A stretch of DNA of 32,732 nucleotides from NCBI GenBank assembly GCA_019347905.1, contig JAHWKJ010000005.1, positions 1 through 32,732 of the forward strand, in the 5' to 3' direction. Shown here one piece after another: positions 25,044 to 32,732 of the stretch. The DNA is from Planctomycetota bacterium. GTDB lineage: Bacteria > Planctomycetota > Planctomycetia > Planctomycetales > Planctomycetaceae. Below the pieces are notes generated by a model, which saw nothing but the letters and a program-made list of their open reading frames with translations, was not told where the DNA came from and ran no database searches. The position numbers and the translations under genes were made by a program. The number at the start of each line of letters is the position of its first letter. Positions within the stretch are counted from its first letter, which is position 1.

Positions 25044-25628
25044 ATGTCCGATCACGCCGTCGCATTCCGGGACCTGTTCCGCCAGGTCTGCGAGGGCGAC
25101 GAGCAGGCGGCCTGCGAACTGCTCCAGCGCTATCAAGGGGACTTGCGCATCCTGGCCCGCGTGCGGCTGAACGACCCCAACCTGCGCCGTGCGCTGGACT
25201 CGATGGATATCTGCCAGTCGGTGTTCGGTGCGTTTTTCGCGCGGGCCGCGGCCGGCCAGATCGAGCTGGAAACGCCACAGCAGTTCCTGAAGCTGATGGC
25301 CACCATGATCCATAACAAGGTCATCGACTACGCCCGCCGCTACCAGTCGCGGCGGCGCAACGTGCGAATGGTTTTGAACATCGACGTGCAGGACATGCAC
25401 CTTGCCGGCCACGATCCCACCGCCAGCCAGGAGGTCTCGGGACGCGAGCTGGAGCGCGAATTTCGCCAAAGGCTCTCGGACGACGAGCTGCGGATGGCCG
25501 AGCTCCGCAAGGACGGCCGCGGCTGGGACGAGATCGCCGGCGAACTGGGCGGCACCCCCGAATCGCTCCGCAAAAAGCTGACCCGCGCCATCGACCGCAT
25601 CTGCAGGGAACTGGAACTCGGATTCTAG
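25044..25628 (+). CDS. ECF-type RNA polymerase sigma factor
   Basis: MSDHAVAFRDLFRQVCEGDEQAACELLQRYQGDLRILARVRL...LDSMDICQSVFGAFF; C-terminal HTH region GRGWDEIAGELGGTPESLRKKLTRAIDRI. Confidence 0.92.
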   Translation: MSDHAVAFRDLFRQVCEGDEQAACELLQRYQGDLRILARVRLNDPNLRRALDSMDICQSVFGAFFARAAAGQIELETPQQFLKLMATMIHNKVIDYARRYQSRRRNVRMVLNIDVQDMHLAGHDPTASQEVSGRELEREFRQRLSDDELRMAELRKDGRGWDEIAGELGGTPESLRKKLTRAIDRICRELELGF

Positions 25629-25676
25629 GCCCGCAAAGCACGAAGGGCCGGACGACGGCTTCAGGTCGAGAAGAGT

Positions 25677-25802
25677 CTTAACGCAAAGACGCCAAGGACG
25701 CAGAGACACGCAAAGCCTTTTGATTCGGCCCTCATTGCAGCATTCCCAACCCGCGATTTATGTCTTTGCGAACCTCTGCGTCCTCCGCGTCTTTGCGTTA
25801 CA
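25677..25802. repeat. Palindromic element ACGCAAAGACGCCAAGGACGCAGAG / CTCTGCGTCCTCCGCGTCTTTGCGT
   Basis: Arms read directly; sits between sigma factor and FHA gene. Confidence 0.88.
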
Positions 25803-25836
25803 AATTGAATCGCTTCCAGACTCGCGACTTCGACAG

Positions 25837-26496
25837 ATGACAACGCCCTCGGCCGATTCTGAGCTCGCGGACCTGCTGCTGGAGTTGCGGCTCGAGCAGT
25901 CCGACCGCTGGGACGAGGGGGAACGCATCTCGACGGAAGAATTGCTGGAGCGGCTGCCGCAGCTCAAGGGCGACGAGGAAGCCGTCGTCGAGCTGGCCTA
26001 CGCCGAGTTCTACCTGCGCACCGCCCGCGGCGAGACGCCGGCGCCCGCGGAGTACTATGCCCGTTTCCCAGAGCAGCGCGCGCGGCTGGAGCGGCTGTTC
26101 GAGTTGCATGCTGTGCTCGAAAGCCCCGCCATCACGAGCGACGACGTGCTGGGCACGCTGTACCGGCTGTATCGCGTGCCGGTGCTGCGGGCGAAAATCG
26201 ACGACCGCGAGTTCCTGCGGCGGGATGTGGCGGAGCGGCCGATGACGCTGGGACGCGACTCCGAGTGCGACTTTGTGCTCGACGCCCCGGCCGTCTCGCG
26301 GCGGCATGCCCGCGTCTGGCTGGAGGGCCACCACGTGTGGCTCGAAGATCTGCGCAGCACCAATGGCACGTTCGTCAACGGCAAACCCGTCCAGCGCTGC
26401 CGCCTCGATCCCGGCGACCGCATCCGCATCGGCCGGGTGCGGCTCAAGCTGGAGTACCAGAAGCGCGAGGATGCCGTCGCGACGAGTGGATCGTAG
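25837..26496 (+). CDS. FHA domain protein with kinase-associated N-terminal region
   Basis: FHA core: MTLGRDSECDFVLDAPAVSRRHARVWLEGHHVWLEDLRSTNGTFVNGKPV; ORF-track N-terminal 39 aa derive from upstream repeat. Confidence 0.9.
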   Translation: MTTPSADSELADLLLELRLEQSDRWDEGERISTEELLERLPQLKGDEEAVVELAYAEFYLRTARGETPAPAEYYARFPEQRARLERLFELHAVLESPAITSDDVLGTLYRLYRVPVLRAKIDDREFLRRDVAERPMTLGRDSECDFVLDAPAVSRRHARVWLEGHHVWLEDLRSTNGTFVNGKPVQRCRLDPGDRIRIGRVRLKLEYQKREDAVATSGS

Positions 26497-26500
26497 TAAC

Positions 26501-26589
26501 TCGTAGAGCAAGCGTCCCGCTTGCTCCCATCTTCCCGAGGCCGAACTTCCTACCAAGCAACTCGCACAAGCGGGACGCTTGTGCTACGA
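26501..26589. repeat. Palindromic element TCGTAGAGCAAGCGTCCCGCTTGCTCC / GCACAAGCGGGACGCTTGTGCTACGA
   Basis: Between convergent FHA and EEP genes; each arm is itself a palindrome. Confidence 0.88.
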
Positions 26590-26595
26590 CGGAAC

Positions 26596-27576
26596 CTACT
26601 GACGCTGGATCGGACGCGAGGCGAGCGGCACGCTGCGGCCTTCGCGGGCGCTGAAGACTGCGTACACCGGCAGGTGGTCGGAAACCGCGAGCGCCGCCTC
26701 TTCGCCCAGCCCGTACTCGGCCGTCAGGTCCAGGACGCCGCTCCGGCCTGTGAACTCCACCGTCGATCGCCGGTTGAAGACGACGTTGTCGTACGTCTTC
26801 GTCCGCCGCGTATTGGTCGGCATGCCCGAGATCGCCCAGCCAATATCGGGCAACCGCCCGAGCTGGCCGAAATGAGTCTCATCGACGTTGAGATCGCCGA
26901 GCAGGATCACATCGTCTTCGCCGCCCGGCTCGCGCTGCACGCCCACGAACACGTCGTCGAGCGCATCGAGTTCTGTGTCGGTCTCGTCCGGGTCGGTATG
27001 AATGTTGATCAGCGTGAAGCTGAACGGCTGCGGTGAGGACGAGCCGCGCACGCGGAACGTCGCCACGAGCGGCTCGCGGTGCAGCCGGTCCTCTGGATCG
27101 TAAGCGGTGTACACCGAGCGCGGCACGACCTCGATCCGCGACGTGTCGTAGACGAAGGCATACTGCTCCTTGCTCGACGTGCGGCCCAGCCGTTCTCCCA
27201 GCAGGAAGTCGAATTGGCTGCCGTCGGCGTTAATCGCGCGGACGAACTGCGGCACAACCGTCTGGTCCACCGAGCGAATCTCCTGAATCGCCAGCACGTC
27301 GAACCGCCGGGCGACGTTCACGAGCACCTCCATCACGTCGGGCTTCCCGAGCTTCGACGTGCCGAAGACCTGGATGTTGAACGAGCCGACGGCAATCGTG
27401 TCGTCGCCCTTGCCGACGTCGGCCAGTCCGGCGGGCGTTGGACGACTCGCCGTGTCCGCGGCCTTCGAGCCGGAAAGTCCGCTGAGTCCGCTGAGGAAGT
27501 CTTCGGCGTTGCAACCGGCGGCAAACGCCGCGGCCGCGAGCGACGAAACGAGCAGCAACCGGCGAGCGCAAAGCAT
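26596..27576 (-). CDS. Endonuclease/exonuclease/phosphatase (DNase I-like) family lipoprotein
   Basis: Lipobox AAFAAGC; GSFNIQVFG, LAIQEIRS, LINIHTDP, ILLGDLNVDETHFG, VSDHLPVYAVF. Confidence 0.9.
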   Translation of the reverse strand: MLCARRLLLVSSLAAAAFAAGCNAEDFLSGLSGLSGSKAADTASRPTPAGLADVGKGDDTIAVGSFNIQVFGTSKLGKPDVMEVLVNVARRFDVLAIQEIRSVDQTVVPQFVRAINADGSQFDFLLGERLGRTSSKEQYAFVYDTSRIEVVPRSVYTAYDPEDRLHREPLVATFRVRGSSSPQPFSFTLINIHTDPDETDTELDALDDVFVGVQREPGGEDDVILLGDLNVDETHFGQLGRLPDIGWAISGMPTNTRRTKTYDNVVFNRRSTVEFTGRSGVLDLTAEYGLGEEAALAVSDHLPVYAVFSAREGRSVPLASRPIQRQ

Positions 27577-27599
27577 ACGTGGCCTCCCTGCCGCGTGTG

Positions 27600-27613
27600 A
27601 CGGGGTCCGACCC
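27600..27613. repeat. Short palindrome CGGGGTCCGACCCC just upstream of EEP start
   Basis: Read directly; resembles the core of the GGGGAC/GTCCCC family. Confidence 0.5.
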
Positions 27614-27722
27614 CTTTCTTCGTCCATAGAAAACGGGCCGGGAGAATAGCCACATGCTGACATCCGGGTCCAGACAGGTTCGGCGCTTGAAACGCCGTGC
27701 CCTCCGCGGCAGACTTGTCTCC

Positions 27723-29981
27723 ATGAGCGTCGCCTCCACGTCGACCGTTCCGGATACCACTCAGCTCGCCGGCGTGCTGCAGCGGTACTGGGGGTACGAT
27801 GGCTTCCGGCCGCTGCAGGAAGAGGCCATGCGCAGCGTACTCGCCGGGCGCGACTCGGTGGTCGTGCTGCCGACCGGCGGCGGGAAGTCGCTGTGTTTTC
27901 AGGCGCCGGCGATGTGCCTGGACGGGCTGGCGGTCGTGGTCTCGCCGCTGATCTCGCTGATGAAAGACCAGGTCGATGCGCTCACGACCTGCGGTGTGCC
28001 GGCGGCCTGCGTCAACAGCACGCTCACGCAGCGCGAGAAACTCACCGTGGCGGATGCGATCCGCGGCGGACGGCTGCGACTGTTGTACGTCGCGCCCGAG
28101 CGTCTCGTGCAGGACCGCACGCTCGAATTCCTCAAGTCCGTCAACGTCTCGCTGTTCGCCGTCGACGAGGCCCACTGCATCAGCCAGTGGGGGCACGATT
28201 TCCGCCCCGAGTACCGCGCGCTCAACGTCCTCAAGCGCGAGTTTCCCGGCGTCGGCGTCCACGCGCTGACCGCCACCGCGACCGAGCGCGTGCGGCACGA
28301 TATCGTCCGCAACCTGGAGCTTCACGACCCGCAGATCTTCGTCGGCTCGTTCGATCGTCCGAACCTCGTGTACCGCGTCGAGCGCCGCAACAAAGTGCTG
28401 GGGCAGATTCGCGCCGTTCTCGAGCGAAACGCCGGCGAATCGGGCATCGTGTACTGCATCAGCCGGGCCGAAGTCGACCGCACAGCGGCGGCCCTCAAAG
28501 AAATGGGCTACCGCGCGCTGCCCTATCACGCCGGTATGAGCGACGACGACCGCCGCCGCAATCAGGAGGCGTTCATCGAAGACCGGGCGGAAATCATCGT
28601 GGCGACGGTCGCCTTCGGCATGGGCATCGACAAACCCGACGTGCGGTATGTCGTCCACGCCGGCATGCCCAAGTCGCTGGAGCACTACCAGCAGGAGAGC
28701 GGCCGCGCGGGTCGCGACGGGCTGCCGGCCGAGTGCTGCCTGTACTACTCCGGCGGCGACGCCCTGACCTGGAAGCGGATGATCGACAAGGGCGAGCCGC
28801 GCTCCCGCGAAGGAGCCACGGCTGCCCTGCAGGCCATCTCGGACTACTGCACCGGCGTCGTCTGCCGGCACCGGGCGCTGGTCGAGCACTTCGGCCAGAG
28901 TTACAGCAATGGTGGGACCACAGGCTGCGGGGGGTGCGACGTCTGCCTGGGGCAACTCGACCTCGTCGATGAGCCGCTGATTGTGGGCCAGAAGATCCTG
29001 TCGAGCATCGTGCGGCAGGGCGAGCGCTTCGGCGGCGACTACACCGCGATGGTGCTCTCCGGTTCGGAAGACCAGCGGATCCTGCAGCACGGCCACGAGA
29101 AGCTCAGCACGTGGGGCATCCTCGCGGACGAAAACCGCCGTACGATCCGCGATTGGATCGAGCAGCTTGTCAGCCAGGGCTTCGCCAGAAAGACCGGCGA
29201 GTACAACGTCCTCTCGGTGACGGAAGACGGCTGGCGACTGTTGCGGGGAGAAATGGCCCCAAGGCTGCTGCGGCCCAGCAAGCCGTCGAAAGCGACTTCC
29301 ACGTCGCCCGCGGCAGAAGTCTCCTGGGAAGGCGTGGACCGCGGATTGTTTGACGACCTGCGGGCGCTGCGGCGCGAACTGGCCGATGATCGCGGCGTCC
29401 CGCCCTACGTCGTCTTCGGCGACGCGGCCCTGCGCGACATGGCCTGCCGGCGGCCGACTACGCTCGAAGGTTTTCGGGCCGTCCGCGGAGTGGGCGAGAA
29501 GAAGCTCGAAGATTACGGCGCGATGTTCATCGAGCGGATTGCCCACTGGTGCCGCGAGCACGACCTGCCGACGGATGTCGAAGTGAAGTTTCCGCCGCCG
29601 GAGCCTGCCGGTGAGGCCGTTCCGTGGACGCCGAGCGGGAGTGCACTAGCGACGTTTACGCTGTTTCGGGCCGGCCGGTCGATCGATGACGTGGCGCGCG
29701 AAACTGGCCGCGCCCGTTCGACGGTGCAAGGCTACTTGAACGACTATCTGCGGCACGAGCGGGTGACGGATCCCTCGCCGTGGGTGGACGCGGAAATCGC
29801 CAACGCCATCGAAGCGGCGGCAGCCGAAGTCGGCTTGGAGCGGCTGAAGCCGGTGTACGAAGCCTTGGGCGGCCGCATCGACTACGACGCGATTCGCATC
29901 GTGGTCGAGTGCCTGCGGAACCGCGAAATGGCCGAGGCGGGATTCGAACCCGCACGGGGGTTGCCCCCCACAGGATTTTAA
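27723..29981 (+). CDS. recQ: ATP-dependent DNA helicase RecQ, 3' end overlapping antisense tRNA-Leu
   Basis: [81 protein letters not shown]; zinc Cys set, HRDC-like [12 protein letters not shown]. Confidence 0.95.
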   Translation: MSVASTSTVPDTTQLAGVLQRYWGYDGFRPLQEEAMRSVLAGRDSVVVLPTGGGKSLCFQAPAMCLDGLAVVVSPLISLMKDQVDALTTCGVPAACVNSTLTQREKLTVADAIRGGRLRLLYVAPERLVQDRTLEFLKSVNVSLFAVDEAHCISQWGHDFRPEYRALNVLKREFPGVGVHALTATATERVRHDIVRNLELHDPQIFVGSFDRPNLVYRVERRNKVLGQIRAVLERNAGESGIVYCISRAEVDRTAAALKEMGYRALPYHAGMSDDDRRRNQEAFIEDRAEIIVATVAFGMGIDKPDVRYVVHAGMPKSLEHYQQESGRAGRDGLPAECCLYYSGGDALTWKRMIDKGEPRSREGATAALQAISDYCTGVVCRHRALVEHFGQSYSNGGTTGCGGCDVCLGQLDLVDEPLIVGQKILSSIVRQGERFGGDYTAMVLSGSEDQRILQHGHEKLSTWGILADENRRTIRDWIEQLVSQGFARKTGEYNVLSVTEDGWRLLRGEMAPRLLRPSKPSKATSTSPAAEVSWEGVDRGLFDDLRALRRELADDRGVPPYVVFGDAALRDMACRRPTTLEGFRAVRGVGEKKLEDYGAMFIERIAHWCREHDLPTDVEVKFPPPEPAGEAVPWTPSGSALATFTLFRAGRSIDDVARETGRARSTVQGYLNDYLRHERVTDPSPWVDAEIANAIEAAAAEVGLERLKPVYEALGGRIDYDAIRIVVECLRNREMAEAGFEPARGLPPTGF

Positions 29982-30014
29982 GTCCCGTGCGTCTGCCTGT
30001 TCCGCCACTCGGCC
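29929..30014 (-). tRNA. tRNA-Leu (anticodon UAA)
   Basis: Minus strand GGCCGAG TG GCGGAACAGGCAGACGC ACGGGACTTAAAATCCTG, long variable arm TGGGGGGCAACCCCCG, T-arm TGCGGGTTCGAATCCCGC, acceptor CTCGGCC, discriminator A. Confidence 0.95.
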
Positions 30015-30126
30015 ATGCGGCGTGTTGCCGGCTTCATCCGGCCCTTGCAGATCCTTGTTGCCGCCTGAGGCAAGTAGACAATCGTTTGCCGGCGCGGTCA
30101 AATGAAGGCCCGCGGCTGACCGACAG

Positions 30127-30193
30127 ATCAGCCGGCACGCGCTAGCGTCCGGTTTGCACGGTGGGAACCGCGGGCTAGCGCCCGGCGGCTGAT
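30127..30193. repeat. Palindrome ATCAGCCGGCACGCGCTAGCGTCCGGTT / AACCGCGGGCTAGCGCCCGGCGGCTGAT
   Basis: Long imperfect hairpin upstream of PSCyt1/PSD1 gene. Confidence 0.88.
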
Positions 30194-30259
30194 TTCATGA
30201 CTCGAATTCTTAGCCCTGACACTGCCCTGGTCCCGCCTTGTCCACGCTGGAGCCTGCCT

Positions 30260-32732
30260 ATGCTCCTCTGCCGCTCTGCTTGCCGGCACACCGCCGGGAC
30301 CCTGTTCGTTGCGCTCGCAATCGCCGCCGCGTCACTGCGTGCCGATGAGGGCGGCTCGGAAGCGGCGTCTTCCGGCGCGAAGAAGGTCAATTTCGCCGCC
30401 GAGGTGGCGCCGCTGTTCGCGAAGCACTGCCAGGACTGCCACGGGCCGGAGTTGCAGGAAGGGCAGTTGCGGCTGGATGCGAAGGCGTCGGTGTTCCGCG
30501 GCGGCGTGTCGGGGGCGGCCGTCGTCGCCGGCAAGAGCCGCAACAGCCTGCTCGTCCGGCGCTTGCTCGGCGCAGGCGACGAACCGCGAATGCCGCTCGA
30601 TGCCGATCCGCTGACGCAGGCAGAGATCGAGTTGATTCGCGCTTGGATCGATCAGGGGGCCGAGTGGCCCGATGGCTTCGGTGCGCACATCGAAACGGCA
30701 AGGCACTGGGCGTACGTGAAGCCGGCACGGCCCGCGGTTCCGCCGTTTGTAGTGACCCGCTTCAGCGGGTCGAGAGCAAGTGACGTGTCTGTCGACGACC
30801 GCCTGAAGGCGGTCACTACGAGCGAGTGGGTCCGCAATCCGATCGATGCCTTCGTGCTGGCGCGGCTGGAAGCCGCGGGCATGGACCCCGCACCAGAGGC
30901 GAGTAAGGAGCGGCTGCTGCGCCGGGTGACGCTCGATCTGACGGGACTGCCGCCGACCCTCGATGAGCTCGATGCGTTTCTGGCCGACGACAGCCCCGAT
31001 GCGTACGAGAAAGTAGTCGACCGGCTGCTGGCTTCGCCGCGTTACGGTGAACGGTGGGCGGTGCCCTGGCTCGATGCCGCCCGCTACGCAGATTCCAACG
31101 GCTATCAGCGCGACGGCCGCCGCGAGTACTGGGCCTATCGCGACTGGGTGGTGCGGGCGCTGAACGTCGACATGCCCTTCGACCGGTTTACGATCGAACA
31201 GATTGCGGGGGATCTGCTGCCGGATCCCTCGCTCGAGACGCGCATCGCCACCGGGTTTCATCGCGGGACGATGGCCAATGTCGAAGCGGGCACCGACCCC
31301 GAGGAAGAGCACGTGCTGGCCGTCATCGACCGGGTGAACACCACCGGCACCGTCTGGCTCGGCAGCACGCTGGAATGCGCCCAGTGCCACAACCACAAGT
31401 ACGATCCCTTCTCCCAGAAGGAGTATTATGGGCTGTATGCGTTCTTCAACAATACGGCGAAGGAAATCGAAAGCAGCGGCTCGACGCGGGAATTCACCGG
31501 TCCCAAGCTCGCGCTGCCTCTGAACGAGGAACAACGAGAGCAGCAGAACGAGCTGCGGGCGAAGCTGTCCGCCGCCGAGGCCGCGGTCGAAGCGGTCCGC
31601 GCCCGTTTGAAGAACGAGCAGCCCGCCTGGGAAGGAGAGATCGCCGCCTCCGACGGCGCGGGGTGGCAGGTGCTAGAACCCGAGGTCGCGCTCTCCGCCG
31701 AGGGTGCGGATCTGAAGAAGCTGGAAGACTCGTCGCTGCTCGCCGGCGGCGATTTTCCGGCGACCGATATTTACACCGTCACGACACGCACTGACATCGG
31801 CGAGATCACCGCATTCCGGCTGGAAGTGCTGACGGATCCGTCGCTGCCGGACGGCGGCCCCGGCCGTGCGAAGCCGGGGAACTTCATTCTGTCGGAGTTC
31901 AAGGTGGAAGCGGCTGCCGGCGACCCCCCCGCACCCCCCCTTGCCAAGGGGGGGCCTGGGGGGGTCGAAAAGTCCGACGCCTTTACCACGCTGGACCTCG
32001 CCCGCGCGACGGCCGATTTCTCGCAGCCGAAGTGGCCGGTCGAAGGCGCCATCGACGGCAACCGCAAGACCGGCTGGGCGATCGCCAAAGAGTTCGGCCG
32101 CCCGCATCGCGCGGTGTTCGTGCTCAAGCAGCCAATTCGGGGCGAAAGATCGCGGCGGCTCAGGTTCACGCTCGACCAGCAGTACGGCAACTCGCGGACG
32201 ATCGGCCGTTTCCGCCTGCTGGCGACGGCGGGCGAGCCGGAACTGCTCGGCGTCCCGGCCGACATCCGCGGCCTCGTCGAGATGCCGGTGGAGAAGCGGA
32301 CGCCGAAACAGGCGAAGCAACTGGAAGAGTTCTACCTTTCGCAATCCAGCGAGCTACAGCCGCTCGAAGGGAAACGCAAAGAACTCCAGGAGCAGTTGGC
32401 CGCCATCGAGCCGCCCACGACGCTGGTCATGCAGGAACTCGACGAGCTGCGGATGACGCGCATGTTCAAGCGCGGCGACTTCCTGAACCCCGGCGAGGAG
32501 GTCGAGCCCACGACGCCGGCGGCACTGCATCCATTGCCGGAAACAGGCGAAGGCCAACGGCCCGACCGCCTGTCGCTCGCCCGCTGGCTGGTAGACGGCG
32601 AGAACCCGCTGACGGCCCGCGTGATCGTCAACCGGCAGTGGCTCTCGCTCTTCGGCCGCGGCCTCGTCGACACGCCGGAAGACTTCGGCACGCAGGGCGA
32701 ACCGCCGACGCACCCGCAACTGCTCGACTGGC
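30260..32732 (+). CDS. PSCyt1 / DUF1549 (PSCyt2) / DUF1553 (PSD1) domain secreted protein, truncated at right window edge
   Basis: Not in ORF track because it runs off the end. MLLCRSACRHTAGTLFVALAIAAASLRA; heme-type CQDCH; LLRRVTLDLTGLPPTLDELDAFL; YGERWAVPWLDAARYADSNGYQRDG; LECAQCHNHKYDPFSQKEYYGLYAFFNNT; ...RLSLARWLVDGENPLTARVIVNRQWLSLFGRGLVDTPEDFGTQG. In-frame alternative ATG at 30197. Confidence 0.92.
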   Translation, partial: MLLCRSACRHTAGTLFVALAIAAASLRADEGGSEAASSGAKKVNFAAEVAPLFAKHCQDCHGPELQEGQLRLDAKASVFRGGVSGAAVVAGKSRNSLLVRRLLGAGDEPRMPLDADPLTQAEIELIRAWIDQGAEWPDGFGAHIETARHWAYVKPARPAVPPFVVTRFSGSRASDVSVDDRLKAVTTSEWVRNPIDAFVLARLEAAGMDPAPEASKERLLRRVTLDLTGLPPTLDELDAFLADDSPDAYEKVVDRLLASPRYGERWAVPWLDAARYADSNGYQRDGRREYWAYRDWVVRALNVDMPFDRFTIEQIAGDLLPDPSLETRIATGFHRGTMANVEAGTDPEEEHVLAVIDRVNTTGTVWLGSTLECAQCHNHKYDPFSQKEYYGLYAFFNNTAKEIESSGSTREFTGPKLALPLNEEQREQQNELRAKLSAAEAAVEAVRARLKNEQPAWEGEIAASDGAGWQVLEPEVALSAEGADLKKLEDSSLLAGGDFPATDIYTVTTRTDIGEITAFRLEVLTDPSLPDGGPGRAKPGNFILSEFKVEAAAGDPPAPPLAKGGPGGVEKSDAFTTLDLARATADFSQPKWPVEGAIDGNRKTGWAIAKEFGRPHRAVFVLKQPIRGERSRRLRFTLDQQYGNSRTIGRFRLLATAGEPELLGVPADIRGLVEMPVEKRTPKQAKQLEEFYLSQSSELQPLEGKRKELQEQLAAIEPPTTLVMQELDELRMTRMFKRGDFLNPGEEVEPTTPAALHPLPETGEGQRPDRLSLARWLVDGENPLTARVIVNRQWLSLFGRGLVDTPEDFGTQGEPPTHPQLLDW
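30749..30819. repeat. Double-hairpin palindrome inside PSD1 CDS: GTAGTGACCCGCTTCAGCGGGTC / GACCGCCTGAAGGCGGTCACTAC
   Basis: Translates in frame as VVTRFSGSRASDVSVDDRLKAVTT. Confidence 0.88.
31924..31967. repeat. G/C-run palindrome, copy 5, inside PSD1 CDS
   Basis: CCCCCCCGCACCCCCCCTTGCCAAGGGGGGGCCTGGGGGGGTC; translates PPAPPLAKGGPGGV. Confidence 0.9.

Noticed and set aside
27333-29561. 742-aa minus-strand ORF
   Set aside because: Antisense to recQ, which has unmistakable helicase motifs
30332-31534. 400-aa minus-strand ORF
   Set aside because: Antisense to the PSCyt1/PSD1 gene

Overview
GC-rich chromosomal window, judged planctomycete-like from its gene content: PSCyt1/PSD1 protein, large membrane Ser/Thr kinase, compact ECF sigma factor next to an FHA protein. 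I support about 21 protein genes and one tRNA-Leu(UAA): CE15-like glucuronoyl esterase, Ser/Thr kinase, ABC ATPase + giant permease + membrane protein operon, MmgE/PrpD, ornithine cyclodeaminase-like, UvrA-like, an N-formylglutamate amidohydrolase-like / DUF1704 'QEGLA' metallopeptidase / GshB-like ATP-grasp operon, isocitrate/isopropylmalate dehydrogenase, ECF sigma, FHA protein, endonuclease/exonuclease/phosphatase lipoprotein, RecQ, and a partial PSCyt1/PSD1 protein running off the right edge. The most striking signal is not a gene. About ten different families of imperfect palindromic elements lie between genes and also inside ORFs, in frame: UvrA-like twice, the adjacent hypothetical twice, MmgE/PrpD, DUF1704 and PSD1 (twice, two families). 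Several elements are nested, with one palindrome in the loop of another. In two genes the stop codon is supplied by such an element. The best protein-level candidate for an unexplored system is the DUF1704 / ATP-grasp / FGase operon. All calls come from reading the sequence and the supplied ORF translations; no database search was run.
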